Positions 1 to 7,223 of a stretch of DNA of 64,000 nucleotides are shown piece by piece. Location of the stretch: positions 1-64,000 of the forward strand of contig QEVD01000001.1 of NCBI GenBank assembly GCA_003576975.1, written 5' to 3'. The notes under the pieces are model-generated. The model was not told the origin of the DNA. It searched no databases and worked only from the letters and a program-made list of their open reading frames with translations. This stretch comes from Candidatus Zhuqueibacterota bacterium. GTDB lineage: Bacteria; Zhuqueibacterota; Zhuqueibacteria; Zhuqueibacterales; Zhuqueibacteraceae. Position 1 is the first letter of the stretch. Every line of letters begins with the position of its first letter. The position numbers and the translations under genes are program-made.

Positions 1-1
1 C

Positions 2-346
2 GGCGTCGCGCTGAATCCCGCCACTTCTCTCACCGCCATCGAAGAAATCCTGCATGACATCGATTTGTTGCTGCTCATGACCGTCAATCCCGGTTTTGGT
101 GGACAAACCTTCATCACCAACACCCTGCCGAAAATCCAGCGCGCGCGTCAAATGATTGATGCCAGCCGGCGCGCTATTTTTCTGGAAGTCGACGGCGGCA
201 TTGATCTGCAAACCACGCCCGCAGTTGTCAAAGCCGGCGCTGATGTGCTTGTGGCCGGCACTTCAATCTTCGGCGCGAAAGACATTAGCGCTGCTTGTGC
301 GGCATTGAAAGAAGCCGCCTGGAATGCGACGTTGATGGAGGTATAA
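2..346 (+). CDS. rpe: Ribulose-phosphate 3-epimerase, 5'-truncated by the window edge
   Basis: The C-terminal half of ribulose-phosphate 3-epimerase, which interconverts ribulose 5-phosphate and xylulose 5-phosphate in the pentose phosphate pathway. The frame is open from base 2, so the gene starts outside the window. The signature MTVNPGFGGQTF, including the family catalytic-loop segment, is followed by a VDGGI motif carrying the second catalytic aspartate and by VAGTSIFG, the phosphate-binding end of the TIM barrel. About 114 residues are visible of the usual 215-225. The stop is TAA at 344-346. The next gene downstream is on the opposite strand, so rpe ends its transcription unit here. Confidence 0.95.
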   Translation, partial: GVALNPATSLTAIEEILHDIDLLLLMTVNPGFGGQTFITNTLPKIQRARQMIDASRRAIFLEVDGGIDLQTTPAVVKAGADVLVAGTSIFGAKDISAACAALKEAAWNATLMEV

Positions 347-433
347 AGTGGGACAGAGTAATAGCGTCCCAGTAAGGGAGGCCGCAAGCGACTCGCGAAA
401 TTATCGGTGATGATTCGGATCAACTCAACGAAA

Positions 434-886
434 CTACACCTCTATCCACGCGAGCTGAGATTTATAGTGGCATGCCAGTTCAGCCTCGGTCAAAATATCC
501 TCAAAACCAATAAGGAAAGGCGCGCTGTCATCTTCCATCAAATGCGCCTTGCATTTGATCGCCGAAGAGGTTGTTTGCCGGTCCTTGAAGACCAGGGTAA
601 CCTCACCCAATGTTCCAGAAAGCCCGCCCTGTTCATCGGCACCCAAACCAAAAAGCTTTGTTTTACCCTGAACAAGAGGGCGATATTCTGCCCCACTCCA
701 AATGGAATATGGAATAAGAGAAATGGGATTACCCGTATCAACGATGACTTGAGTTTCTTTCGACCAACCTGCGGGAGTTTTCAACTGCACCGTGCCAAGC
801 AAACGAATTAACCGAAGATGAATACCCTGTGACAAAAACTCCAAATCAATCCTGGTTTGAAAATGGAGATTGACCCGTGTAGACAT
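434..886 (-). CDS. Small retropepsin-like aspartic protease family protein
   Basis: A 150-residue protein with one retropepsin-like half: a hydrophobic strand leading into VDTGNPISLIP (Asp-Thr-Gly active-site type motif near residue 50) and a later hydrophobic Leu-Ile-Gly-Phe-Glu segment at the place where single-domain retropepsins carry their second conserved hydrophobic motif. Such proteins act as homodimers in known families; the substrate here is unknown. The frame is open upstream to 997, but I chose the ATG at 886 because the first 37 residues of the longer version are not protease-like, and a GAGAG stretch lies just upstream. The start lies inside the preceding DUF5678-like gene (41-base overlap), suggesting translational coupling. 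No signal peptide, so probably cytoplasmic. Confidence 0.7.
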   Translation of the reverse strand: MSTRVNLHFQTRIDLEFLSQGIHLRLIRLLGTVQLKTPAGWSKETQVIVDTGNPISLIPYSIWSGAEYRPLVQGKTKLFGLGADEQGGLSGTLGEVTLVFKDRQTTSSAIKCKAHLMEDDSAPFLIGFEDILTEAELACHYKSQLAWIEV

Positions 887-1121
887 GTATACCACTCTCA
901 GCAAATACGACGGGAAAATGCGTTTTGCCGGTTTTTGTCTCAGCCGCTTTGCGAACGTCTGAGATAATCTTTCCAGAGGCGACCACTTGTTTATCAACTA
1001 CTGCCACCCAAAGATTTGGATAGGCTGCGGCAATTTCTGCAATATGCGTGTTTGCCCAATCATTGTCCTCCCAATACTCTCGTGGCGTTGGAGGAACAGG
1101 CGGAAAGGCTTGATTTGGCAT
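846..1121 (-). CDS. DUF5678-like small protein
   Basis: A 91-residue soluble protein whose central and C-terminal part (NLWVAVVDKQVVASGKII, then a basic helix and FPVVFAESGIHVY) resembles the DUF5678 fold family, whose biochemical role is not known. The N-terminal 20 residues are Pro-rich. The frame stays open to 1208, but the ATG at 1121 has a GGGAGA ribosome-binding site seven bases upstream, inside the longer reading, so it is preferred; an ATG at 1136 is the alternative. Its 3' end overlaps the start of the retropepsin-like gene by 41 bases, so the two are very likely co-expressed. Family assignment is by recognition of the core motif only. Confidence 0.65.
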   Translation of the reverse strand: MPNQAFPPVPPTPREYWEDNDWANTHIAEIAAAYPNLWVAVVDKQVVASGKIISDVRKAAETKTGKTHFPVVFAESGIHVYTGQSPFSNQD

Positions 1122-1197
1122 GTTCGTATCTCCCATACTATTTTTCCCGTTTGAACGGACGCAAAGTAAGCATAGACTCGTAACGCTGCAACAAGAA

Positions 1198-3417
1198 TTA
1201 TTGCACAAAATTCAGCTTAATCACTCTGCTGAGCTTCTCCCTCCCATTCGTTTCAGCCAGGATGCGCAAAAAATATTCGCCGCTGGTGACCGCAACTCCG
1301 CCATCATTTTTTCCCTCCCAACTCAAGCTGTGAATGCCTGCCGGATAAACCCGCGCTGGCCATGTGTACACGCGGCGGCCGAGCATGTCAAAAATCTCCA
1401 AATGAACGGAAGCGGTTGCAGGCAAACCGAACCGAATCGTGGTGGAGGGATTGAAAGGATTGGGGTAATTCTGATAAAGAACGAACTCCCTCGGGATATC
1501 CGAAGTTGGATTGCTCGCAACCGCCGTCGCGCCGGGAAAGAAGAATTCCAGCACGCGGCGAAACAGTTCCTGACGAACGCCCGCGCCATTGATCGTTTCA
1601 AACGGAAAACCGAAGTAAACTAGCTTGCCTTCACGATTCCCTTGCGGAAACATGCCTTCGAACTGCACCGCGGCAATTTGATTATTGCCATAGCGCAAGC
1701 AAATCACGCCGCCACCAAAAGGCGCGATGGCATCGGGATAGTCTTCGATGTAAGGCAGGCTGCCGTAAGTGAAATTCAATCCGACAAAAATGACGCCCGC
1801 TTCGCCGCTCAAAGACGTGTTATTTGCGTCATCGGCGACGTAATCAGCTTTGAGATAATCGTGGAGAAATGCTTCGTCGCTGACTGAGCCGCGCGCGCCG
1901 GTATCCAAATCCCATGCGATTTCCGAGCCGGAGACAAACAGTTTGCCGCCGTTTTGCAAATAAGCTTTAACTTTGGCCTGCTCGCTTGTGTTAAACGTTT
2001 CATCTGCGGTTGATTCGTCGCCAAGCAACCAAAACACCGCATCATAATCCTGCAACTCAACTGCGCCGGAAATGACTTGCTCGTTGGCGCAACTTTCGAA
2101 AGCAAAACCGTTTGCCGCGATAGCTTCGCCGTAGTGCGAAACAAAATAGTGCCAGGGCTGCGACCAACTGCCAGAGCCGCCGAAACGATCAAAGCCATCG
2201 ACGATCAAAATGCGCTCGGGCCGGGAAGAAGACGCGAGGCCATAAACATCTGAATGCGGACTCTCGTTGGGCGGCGCAACGGTATCAACTGCGGTGAGGC
2301 GAAAATAAATATCGCTGACAGGCGCGGCAAGATTGATGGAGGTTGCGCCCGGCGGCAGCGTTGACTCATCAATCGCCAGTTGCCAAGAGTTGATGTTTTC
2401 TGCTGAAGAATACAACCGATAACCGCGCAAATCCGTTTCAGTGTTCGCCAGCCAGCGCGCTTCGGCATTCGCAATCGACAACAACAACGGCCGCGCCGGC
2501 GCCAGCAAATCTTTACGCGCGACCCGCACGGCAATAAACGTCTCGCCGGCATTGCCATACGTATCTTCGGCAAAGATCTGCAAGGTATAATTGCCGTCCG
2601 GCAGCAATTCGGTATCCCAATAAGAACGGCTGCTGGCGGTATTGCTGACATAATAAACATGCGCACTGGTGCTGGAATAAGACGGATGAAATGCGAGATG
2701 AACGTCGCCAAGAGGCTTACGGTCGAATTGAAAACGCACGCCGTTGTTGGGCGGCTCGTAAACCACAGAGTCGCGACCAGCATTGAGAATGCGGTAACCG
2801 ACTTTATAAGCTCCGTTGTTGGTCACCGAGCTTGAGCTGCCGGGCGGGCCGCTACGCTCGGAAATGTGCGCCACAATATCAACGCGGCTGCTGACGTTGC
2901 CGCCGGTGAACTCGGTGTTCGTGCCGCTGAGAAAAAGCCGGACGAAATTGAAAACCGGGGGCCAGGTATCGACATAGGGCGTCAAGCCGGTGCCTTTGCG
3001 CAAAGCATTCACTTCGTTGCCGACTTGACCTTCGGTGAGATGCACGTGGCCGAGTCCGTCCAGAATCGTTCCCAAAATGGTTTCGGATTGGAATACCGAA
3101 TCGCCGACACTGAGCGCAGGGTTGGGCGCAATGTGAACGTAGGCGAAGCGCCCGACGCGCACGTAGGCATTGCTGCCGTTGGGATCCAATGAAGTCACTA
3201 TGCCGTCTTCACAGGGATAAACCGGCGAACGATCAGGCTTGGGAATGTCCGTGCCGTTGTGATAATGCGGGGCGGGCGCGGTATCGCGATACTCACAAAA
3301 CGTGCCGGTGATGACGTGGGTTTCATTGAATGGCGTTATGGGCCAGGGAAATTGCGCCTGGGCAAGAGCGGGCAAGCAAATAAGAAGAATCCCCAAGAGA
3401 ATCTTGCGTGATCGCAT
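1198..3417 (-). CDS. Exported M23-type peptidase-like protein with type IX sorting tail
   Basis: A 739-residue exported protein. Residues 1-21 are a Sec signal peptide ending Ala-Gln-Ala. Residues 50-127 carry the M23 (LytM) zinc-peptidase pattern: His53-X3-Asp57, His95 in AYVHI, and His124-X-His126 in LGHVHL, with the expected glycine-rich strand between them. Fibronectin-like and other beta segments follow, then near residues 400-560 a glutamine-amidotransferase-like fold beginning ILIVDGFDRFGG. The C-terminus has YQNYPNPFNPSTTIRFGLP and a final SGEYFLRI strand pattern, the classic Por/type IX sorting domain, so the protein is probably displayed on or released from the outer membrane. The upstream ATG at 3453 is rejected because the signal peptide begins at 3417. 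Peptidoglycan hydrolysis is possible but not shown. Confidence 0.85.
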   Translation of the reverse strand: MRSRKILLGILLICLPALAQAQFPWPITPFNETHVITGTFCEYRDTAPAPHYHNGTDIPKPDRSPVYPCEDGIVTSLDPNGSNAYVRVGRFAYVHIAPNPALSVGDSVFQSETILGTILDGLGHVHLTEGQVGNEVNALRKGTGLTPYVDTWPPVFNFVRLFLSGTNTEFTGGNVSSRVDIVAHISERSGPPGSSSSVTNNGAYKVGYRILNAGRDSVVYEPPNNGVRFQFDRKPLGDVHLAFHPSYSSTSAHVYYVSNTASSRSYWDTELLPDGNYTLQIFAEDTYGNAGETFIAVRVARKDLLAPARPLLLSIANAEARWLANTETDLRGYRLYSSAENINSWQLAIDESTLPPGATSINLAAPVSDIYFRLTAVDTVAPPNESPHSDVYGLASSSRPERILIVDGFDRFGGSGSWSQPWHYFVSHYGEAIAANGFAFESCANEQVISGAVELQDYDAVFWLLGDESTADETFNTSEQAKVKAYLQNGGKLFVSGSEIAWDLDTGARGSVSDEAFLHDYLKADYVADDANNTSLSGEAGVIFVGLNFTYGSLPYIEDYPDAIAPFGGGVICLRYGNNQIAAVQFEGMFPQGNREGKLVYFGFPFETINGAGVRQELFRRVLEFFFPGATAVASNPTSDIPREFVLYQNYPNPFNPSTTIRFGLPATASVHLEIFDMLGRRVYTWPARVYPAGIHSLSWEGKNDGGVAVTSGEYFLRILAETNGREKLSRVIKLNFVQ

Positions 3418-3506
3418 GACAATGTCAAGTTGGAGTGTTGGAGAATGAAGCATGAGATTTTGGTGAAGGGTGACGATGAATTTGTATTTTGACTTTTTAG
3501 TGATTC

Positions 3507-4718
3507 TTAGAAATCGGACCGCGTTCCTTTTTCCTGAATCTTTGCTGCTGTCGTTGTCTGGTAGGTTTGCATGACGCGGTCAGCAGCAAGGGTAAGACGC
3601 CTGCCATCCGGCGAAAGCGCAATGACCGGCTCAATCAAATCGGTTTTGATGACCGTACTTGATTGCTGGCGTCCGCTGGCATTGAATCTGATCAAGCGGG
3701 CTTGCTCAAAAACAAAACGGCCGTTTTTGAAATTGCTCACGGCAGCCAGCGCGAAATGGTTTTCGCCTTTGACATCGGAAGCGATGCCGACAAACATGTC
3801 ATTGCGCTGGGGAAGATGATATTGCCACAACTGTTTCGCGTCCGGCAGGTTGAGGAGACGCAATTGCCGGCGATCCATCAACAACAAACGCTGCCCATTT
3901 TCTGCAAAGTGGGCCTGTCGAAAAAGGCCGTGCAGGGTTGCTCGCAAAGCGCCGCTGCCGTCAAACAAATGCAAAGAGGATTCCACGCGATTGTCACTCG
4001 TCACTTGATAACGGCCCGCCAGAATCCAGTCGCCGTTGGGCGCGACCGCCACACCGCCCGGCGTTCCCGCGGGCAAATCACGCCGCCATTTCTCTTCGCC
4101 GGCTGCACTGAAACAAACAAGTGTGGGCGAATTCACCGGCGTTGGAGTGTTCTGGCTCAATACCCAAAAAGACTGGCCGCCTGCTGCGAGGAACATTGGT
4201 CTCTCATTACTATAAGCAACATTATCGAAAAGTTTCTTATCCCCAAGCATTTGGCCCTCAGCAGCAAGAAACATAACCTGCGCCGAGGTGGATTGTCCCA
4301 GCAGCAAAGCAGAGCCGTTCGCGTCTAGACAAATTTGTGGTAAGGGATCATCTTCATGCCAGGTGAAAACATTACTACCAAGCGACCGGCCATTGCGATC
4401 CTGCCACTGCAATCGCAGCGCGATGCCATCTTTTTCGATTTTTTCCAACGCAGCAATCACCTCGCCGTTTGTGCTAATGGCGTGTTGCAGAAATTGACCA
4501 TTGAGTGCCAGGCGTTTGTTGCCTTGTTGATCTTGCCAGACCAGGCTTTCGGTGCCGCGCCAGACAACCGATTCGCCGAAACGCGCAACACGAGGAGAAC
4601 CCGCAGGGGAAGTGCCCTCGGATTGCAAATGAAGAGAGGCCAGGTTTTGACTCAGGGATAGGTTCGTGAACAACAATACTCCCGCAAAAATCAGAACTCC
4701 GCGAGCGAAACGAAACAT
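3507..4718 (-). CDS. Secreted beta-propeller protein of unknown function
   Basis: A 403-residue protein with a hydrophobic signal sequence (residues 1-25, VLIFAGVLLFTNLSLSQ) followed by repeated blades with patterns such as GGVAVAPNGDWILAGRYQ and IALSPDGRRLTLAADRV, typical of a WD40/PQQ-like beta-propeller. No catalytic motif is recognised. The ATG at 4718 is chosen because AAAGGAGTGA lies just upstream; the longer frame would overlap the preceding gene. The ATP-grasp gene ends six bases upstream, so these two are likely one transcript. The propeller probably acts in the periplasm or at the surface. Confidence 0.75.
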   Translation of the reverse strand: MFRFARGVLIFAGVLLFTNLSLSQNLASLHLQSEGTSPAGSPRVARFGESVVWRGTESLVWQDQQGNKRLALNGQFLQHAISTNGEVIAALEKIEKDGIALRLQWQDRNGRSLGSNVFTWHEDDPLPQICLDANGSALLLGQSTSAQVMFLAAEGQMLGDKKLFDNVAYSNERPMFLAAGGQSFWVLSQNTPTPVNSPTLVCFSAAGEEKWRRDLPAGTPGGVAVAPNGDWILAGRYQVTSDNRVESSLHLFDGSGALRATLHGLFRQAHFAENGQRLLLMDRRQLRLLNLPDAKQLWQYHLPQRNDMFVGIASDVKGENHFALAAVSNFKNGRFVFEQARLIRFNASGRQQSSTVIKTDLIEPVIALSPDGRRLTLAADRVMQTYQTTTAAKIQEKGTRSDF

Positions 4719-4723
4719 GAATG

Positions 4724-5983
4724 TCACTCCTTTCCAGGCGGCCACAAACTCATGCCGACATCAGTGCGATAGTAGCTGCTGAGGCATTTGATCATGCGTA
4801 TATTTTCATAAGCACGCTTGATAGCGCTTTCCAGCGAGTTCGAAAGCGCGACAACGTCAGCGATGCGATGGCCGGTCATCACCAGCCCGCCGGTGGCATC
4901 TTCCGCAACTTCATTCCACCAAATGTCGCAGGTGGGTTCGCCGAGCAAGCGCACGGGCAAGCGCGGACCTTGTATGCTGATGAAAGGATAACCATAACCG
5001 GCAAGAGTCAGGCTGCAGCCGAATTGCAGATCACCATGAAACTGCGGTTCAAGTTTCTCATCGCGCGCGGCCTGATAAATTACTTCAAAAGGATTTTTGA
5101 GCAGGCGCAGAATCATCTGCGTCGAGGTGACGCCCATTCGCACGTTGTATTCCAACACATGCCAGCGGCCCTCGTGCTTGGCAGCAGTGACCTGCACCGG
5201 GCCATGAAATTTGGTTTCACGCAACCAGGGCAGTAGAGGATGCAGCAACTCGCGCGCGAGGCCGTATTTATCTTGCGGATCTTTTTCCACCAATCCGCCC
5301 AGCGGTGCGCCGGCCACGATTCCCATGTTGCCGTCAAAGGCGCGTTTGTACTCTTGATTGGTGGCCAGCGAGTAGATCTCGCCGTTGCTCACCACGGCAA
5401 TGTGTCCGGCTTCCGCGCGTCCCATGTACTCTTGCAAGAAGACACCTTCAGCGTAGTCCAGGCGTTCGAGCCAGTGATGCGTGTCTTCCACGGTTTCACA
5501 GACAATCGTGTGAATCGGGCTGGTCGGCGAGCACAGCGGGTTTTTGATAACATAAGGCCGTGGATCATTTTTCAAAACGGCTTCGGCTTCCAGGCGGTTG
5601 CGCGCGACATAGGCTTTGGGGAAGGCGATGCCGTATTGTTCGCATAATTGGCGGCCCCAGTCGCGCTCGCGCTCCAGGCGCATGGCGTCGCCGAAGGGTG
5701 AGAAAATGGGGAGATTCAGCGAAAGCAATTCTTCCGACCACGGCTGCAAAACCCAGTCAATGGACATGGGTATCAAAAGATCGACTTTTTTATCGCGCAC
5801 GAAGCGCACTGGACTGGGAAAATAAGAGGCGGGATAAACTTCGCCTTCGAGAGACGGGCCGTAGTGGCCATAGCTGCGCGTCAAATAGCAACTCACACGC
5901 GCGCCGTTTTCACGCAGAATGCGCATGACGGCATGCGCGAAAGCGCCGACACCGAGTAACAGGACGTGCGGGGAAGCGGGCAT
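4724..5983 (-). CDS. PurD-like ATP-grasp ligase (phosphoribosylamine-glycine ligase family)
   Basis: A 419-residue protein resembling the GARS (PurD) family: an N-terminal nucleotide-fold beginning HVLLLGVGAFAHAV, a substrate loop region, and an ATP-grasp core with RPYVIKNPLC, FLQEYMGRAEAGHIAVV and VLEYNVRMG (metal-binding Glu-Tyr-Asn-X-Arg strand). True PurD joins 5-phosphoribosylamine to glycine in purine synthesis and has an N-terminal GxGGREHA loop; here the loop reads GVGAFAHAV. No purine genes are nearby. I therefore do not assign purD. It is followed after six bases by a secreted beta-propeller gene. A paralogous carboxylate-amine ligase of unknown substrate is the best reading. Confidence 0.7.
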   Translation of the reverse strand: MPASPHVLLLGVGAFAHAVMRILRENGARVSCYLTRSYGHYGPSLEGEVYPASYFPSPVRFVRDKKVDLLIPMSIDWVLQPWSEELLSLNLPIFSPFGDAMRLERERDWGRQLCEQYGIAFPKAYVARNRLEAEAVLKNDPRPYVIKNPLCSPTSPIHTIVCETVEDTHHWLERLDYAEGVFLQEYMGRAEAGHIAVVSNGEIYSLATNQEYKRAFDGNMGIVAGAPLGGLVEKDPQDKYGLARELLHPLLPWLRETKFHGPVQVTAAKHEGRWHVLEYNVRMGVTSTQMILRLLKNPFEVIYQAARDEKLEPQFHGDLQFGCSLTLAGYGYPFISIQGPRLPVRLLGEPTCDIWWNEVAEDATGGLVMTGHRIADVVALSNSLESAIKRAYENIRMIKCLSSYYRTDVGMSLWPPGKE

Positions 5984-6010
5984 GGTTTATGCTTTGATTG
6001 AAATGCTCGA

Positions 6011-6027
6011 CGACGGCTTGGCCGTCG
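6011..6027. repeat. Short perfect inverted repeat
   Basis: CGACGGC and GCCGTCG separated by three bases form a 7-bp stem directly beside the terminator-like hairpin at 6051-6069. It lacks a T-run and may only add stability to the intergenic transcript end. Confidence 0.4.
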
Positions 6028-6050
6028 GTTTCAGCTTTGCAATTTCAAAA

Positions 6051-6069
6051 GTCAAGGTCAAGCCTTGAC
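6051..6069 (-). terminator. Probable intrinsic terminator after the PfkB-family kinase
   Basis: Read on the minus strand, GTCAAGG-loop-CCTTGAC forms a 7-bp perfect stem with a 5-base loop, followed at once by TTTTG. It begins six bases past the kinase stop codon, the expected place for an intrinsic terminator, and would separate the kinase/lipoprotein unit from the ATP-grasp/beta-propeller unit. Confidence 0.55.
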
Positions 6070-6074
6070 AGATC

Positions 6075-7193
6075 TCATGACGGCCAATTCGAAATAAAAT
6101 CTACAAGCTGATCCACGCTTGGGCTTTGTGCGGTGCGCACATAATGCCCTGAAGTAGAAACGCCTGTCAATAAACACGAAGACAGCGGCAAATTCATCAA
6201 AGCTCCCAAGCAGAAGCCGGCATTGAAATGATCTCCGCCGCCGGTGGAAATAAGAGGCTTCGGGGTAAACGGGCCGGAGACCAACGCCACTTCCTTTTCA
6301 TTCGCGGCAACGGCATACTCGCGCGGATGCACTACCACGGTATCAATCGCCAATTTCGCGCGCATTTCGACGGCGATTTTTTCGATCGTTTCGCGGGTTT
6401 GATATTTCACATGAATGCCCAGCACCTCGGCGAGTTCATAGCTTTCCTTTTCATTCACGCCAAGGATGACGTCAAAATACTGTTGAAATTGCGTGATCAA
6501 CTGCAACGCCGCGAAAATATCCTCCGCCAATCGTTTCTCCGGATCTGCCAAATCAAAAAAGACCAGCGGCCGGGATTGCAAGTGCGGGCAAATGTCGCTC
6601 AGGATATGCTGCCAGATTTCGGACAGATGTGGGATCATGGTCCAGTTCAACAGCCCGAAAAGGTGAGATTCATTTACGAAATCCCGCAACTTCTCCAGGC
6701 CGACGCGCTGCACTAAATTTTCCCAGGTTATGTCGTTGAGCGTTTCGATCTTGCCGAGCAAGAGCTTGCCGTCTTCGAATTCAATGGCATCGGTATGGCC
6801 GGGGTCGGCAATCGAGAACACCTGCGCGCGTTGCGCCAATTCCTGAAAAACCGGGTGAATGGCAGGATAGCCTAGATTCCCGATATATTTCACTTTCATG
6901 CCAAATGCCGCCAGAGCATTGGCCATAATCGGGCCGTTGCCTCCCAGCTTCATTTTTTGTACGATCAACTCCAAATTCGTGCTCTTGCCGGCAGCGTCGG
7001 CGATGCGATCGGCGAACGCCGCAATGCCGGGAACTACGGTGTAACGATCACGCGCTTCACGTTTGTCAACGATACGAACAATTTCGTCCACGAACCCGTC
7101 AAGCCCGAGCAACACCTGCTGGGTGGTTGGGCGAGCCTTGTTTGCTTGCAGCAATACCAGTGTTTGCTGATGCAGCGCCTCGTTCTCTGTCAT
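6075..7193 (-). CDS. PfkB/ribokinase-family sugar (or nucleoside) kinase, divergent
   Basis: A 372-residue kinase-like protein. The N-terminal part has VLLGLDGFVDEIVRIV, then GGNGPIMANALAAFGMKVKYIG, which matches the substrate-binding region of PfkB kinases, and the C-terminal signature GGGDHFNAGF at residues 318-327 holds the anion hole and catalytic Asp of the family (usually GAGDxFxxG). It would phosphorylate a hydroxyl of a sugar or sugar-like substrate with ATP; the substrate cannot be told. It is longer than typical PfkB enzymes (about 300-330) and follows the cytochrome/beta-propeller lipoprotein gene by 30 bases. A terminator-like hairpin follows it. Confidence 0.75.
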   Translation of the reverse strand: MTENEALHQQTLVLLQANKARPTTQQVLLGLDGFVDEIVRIVDKREARDRYTVVPGIAAFADRIADAAGKSTNLELIVQKMKLGGNGPIMANALAAFGMKVKYIGNLGYPAIHPVFQELAQRAQVFSIADPGHTDAIEFEDGKLLLGKIETLNDITWENLVQRVGLEKLRDFVNESHLFGLLNWTMIPHLSEIWQHILSDICPHLQSRPLVFFDLADPEKRLAEDIFAALQLITQFQQYFDVILGVNEKESYELAEVLGIHVKYQTRETIEKIAVEMRAKLAIDTVVVHPREYAVAANEKEVALVSGPFTPKPLISTGGGDHFNAGFCLGALMNLPLSSCLLTGVSTSGHYVRTAQSPSVDQLVDFISNWPS

Positions 7194-7223
7194 AGCTAGC
7201 TTCCTCGTCTTGTAAATTTTTGC

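Noticed and set aside
4724-5983. Calling the ATP-grasp gene purD
   Set aside because: The N-terminal glycine loop differs from canonical PurD and there is no purine gene near, so only a family-level name is supported.
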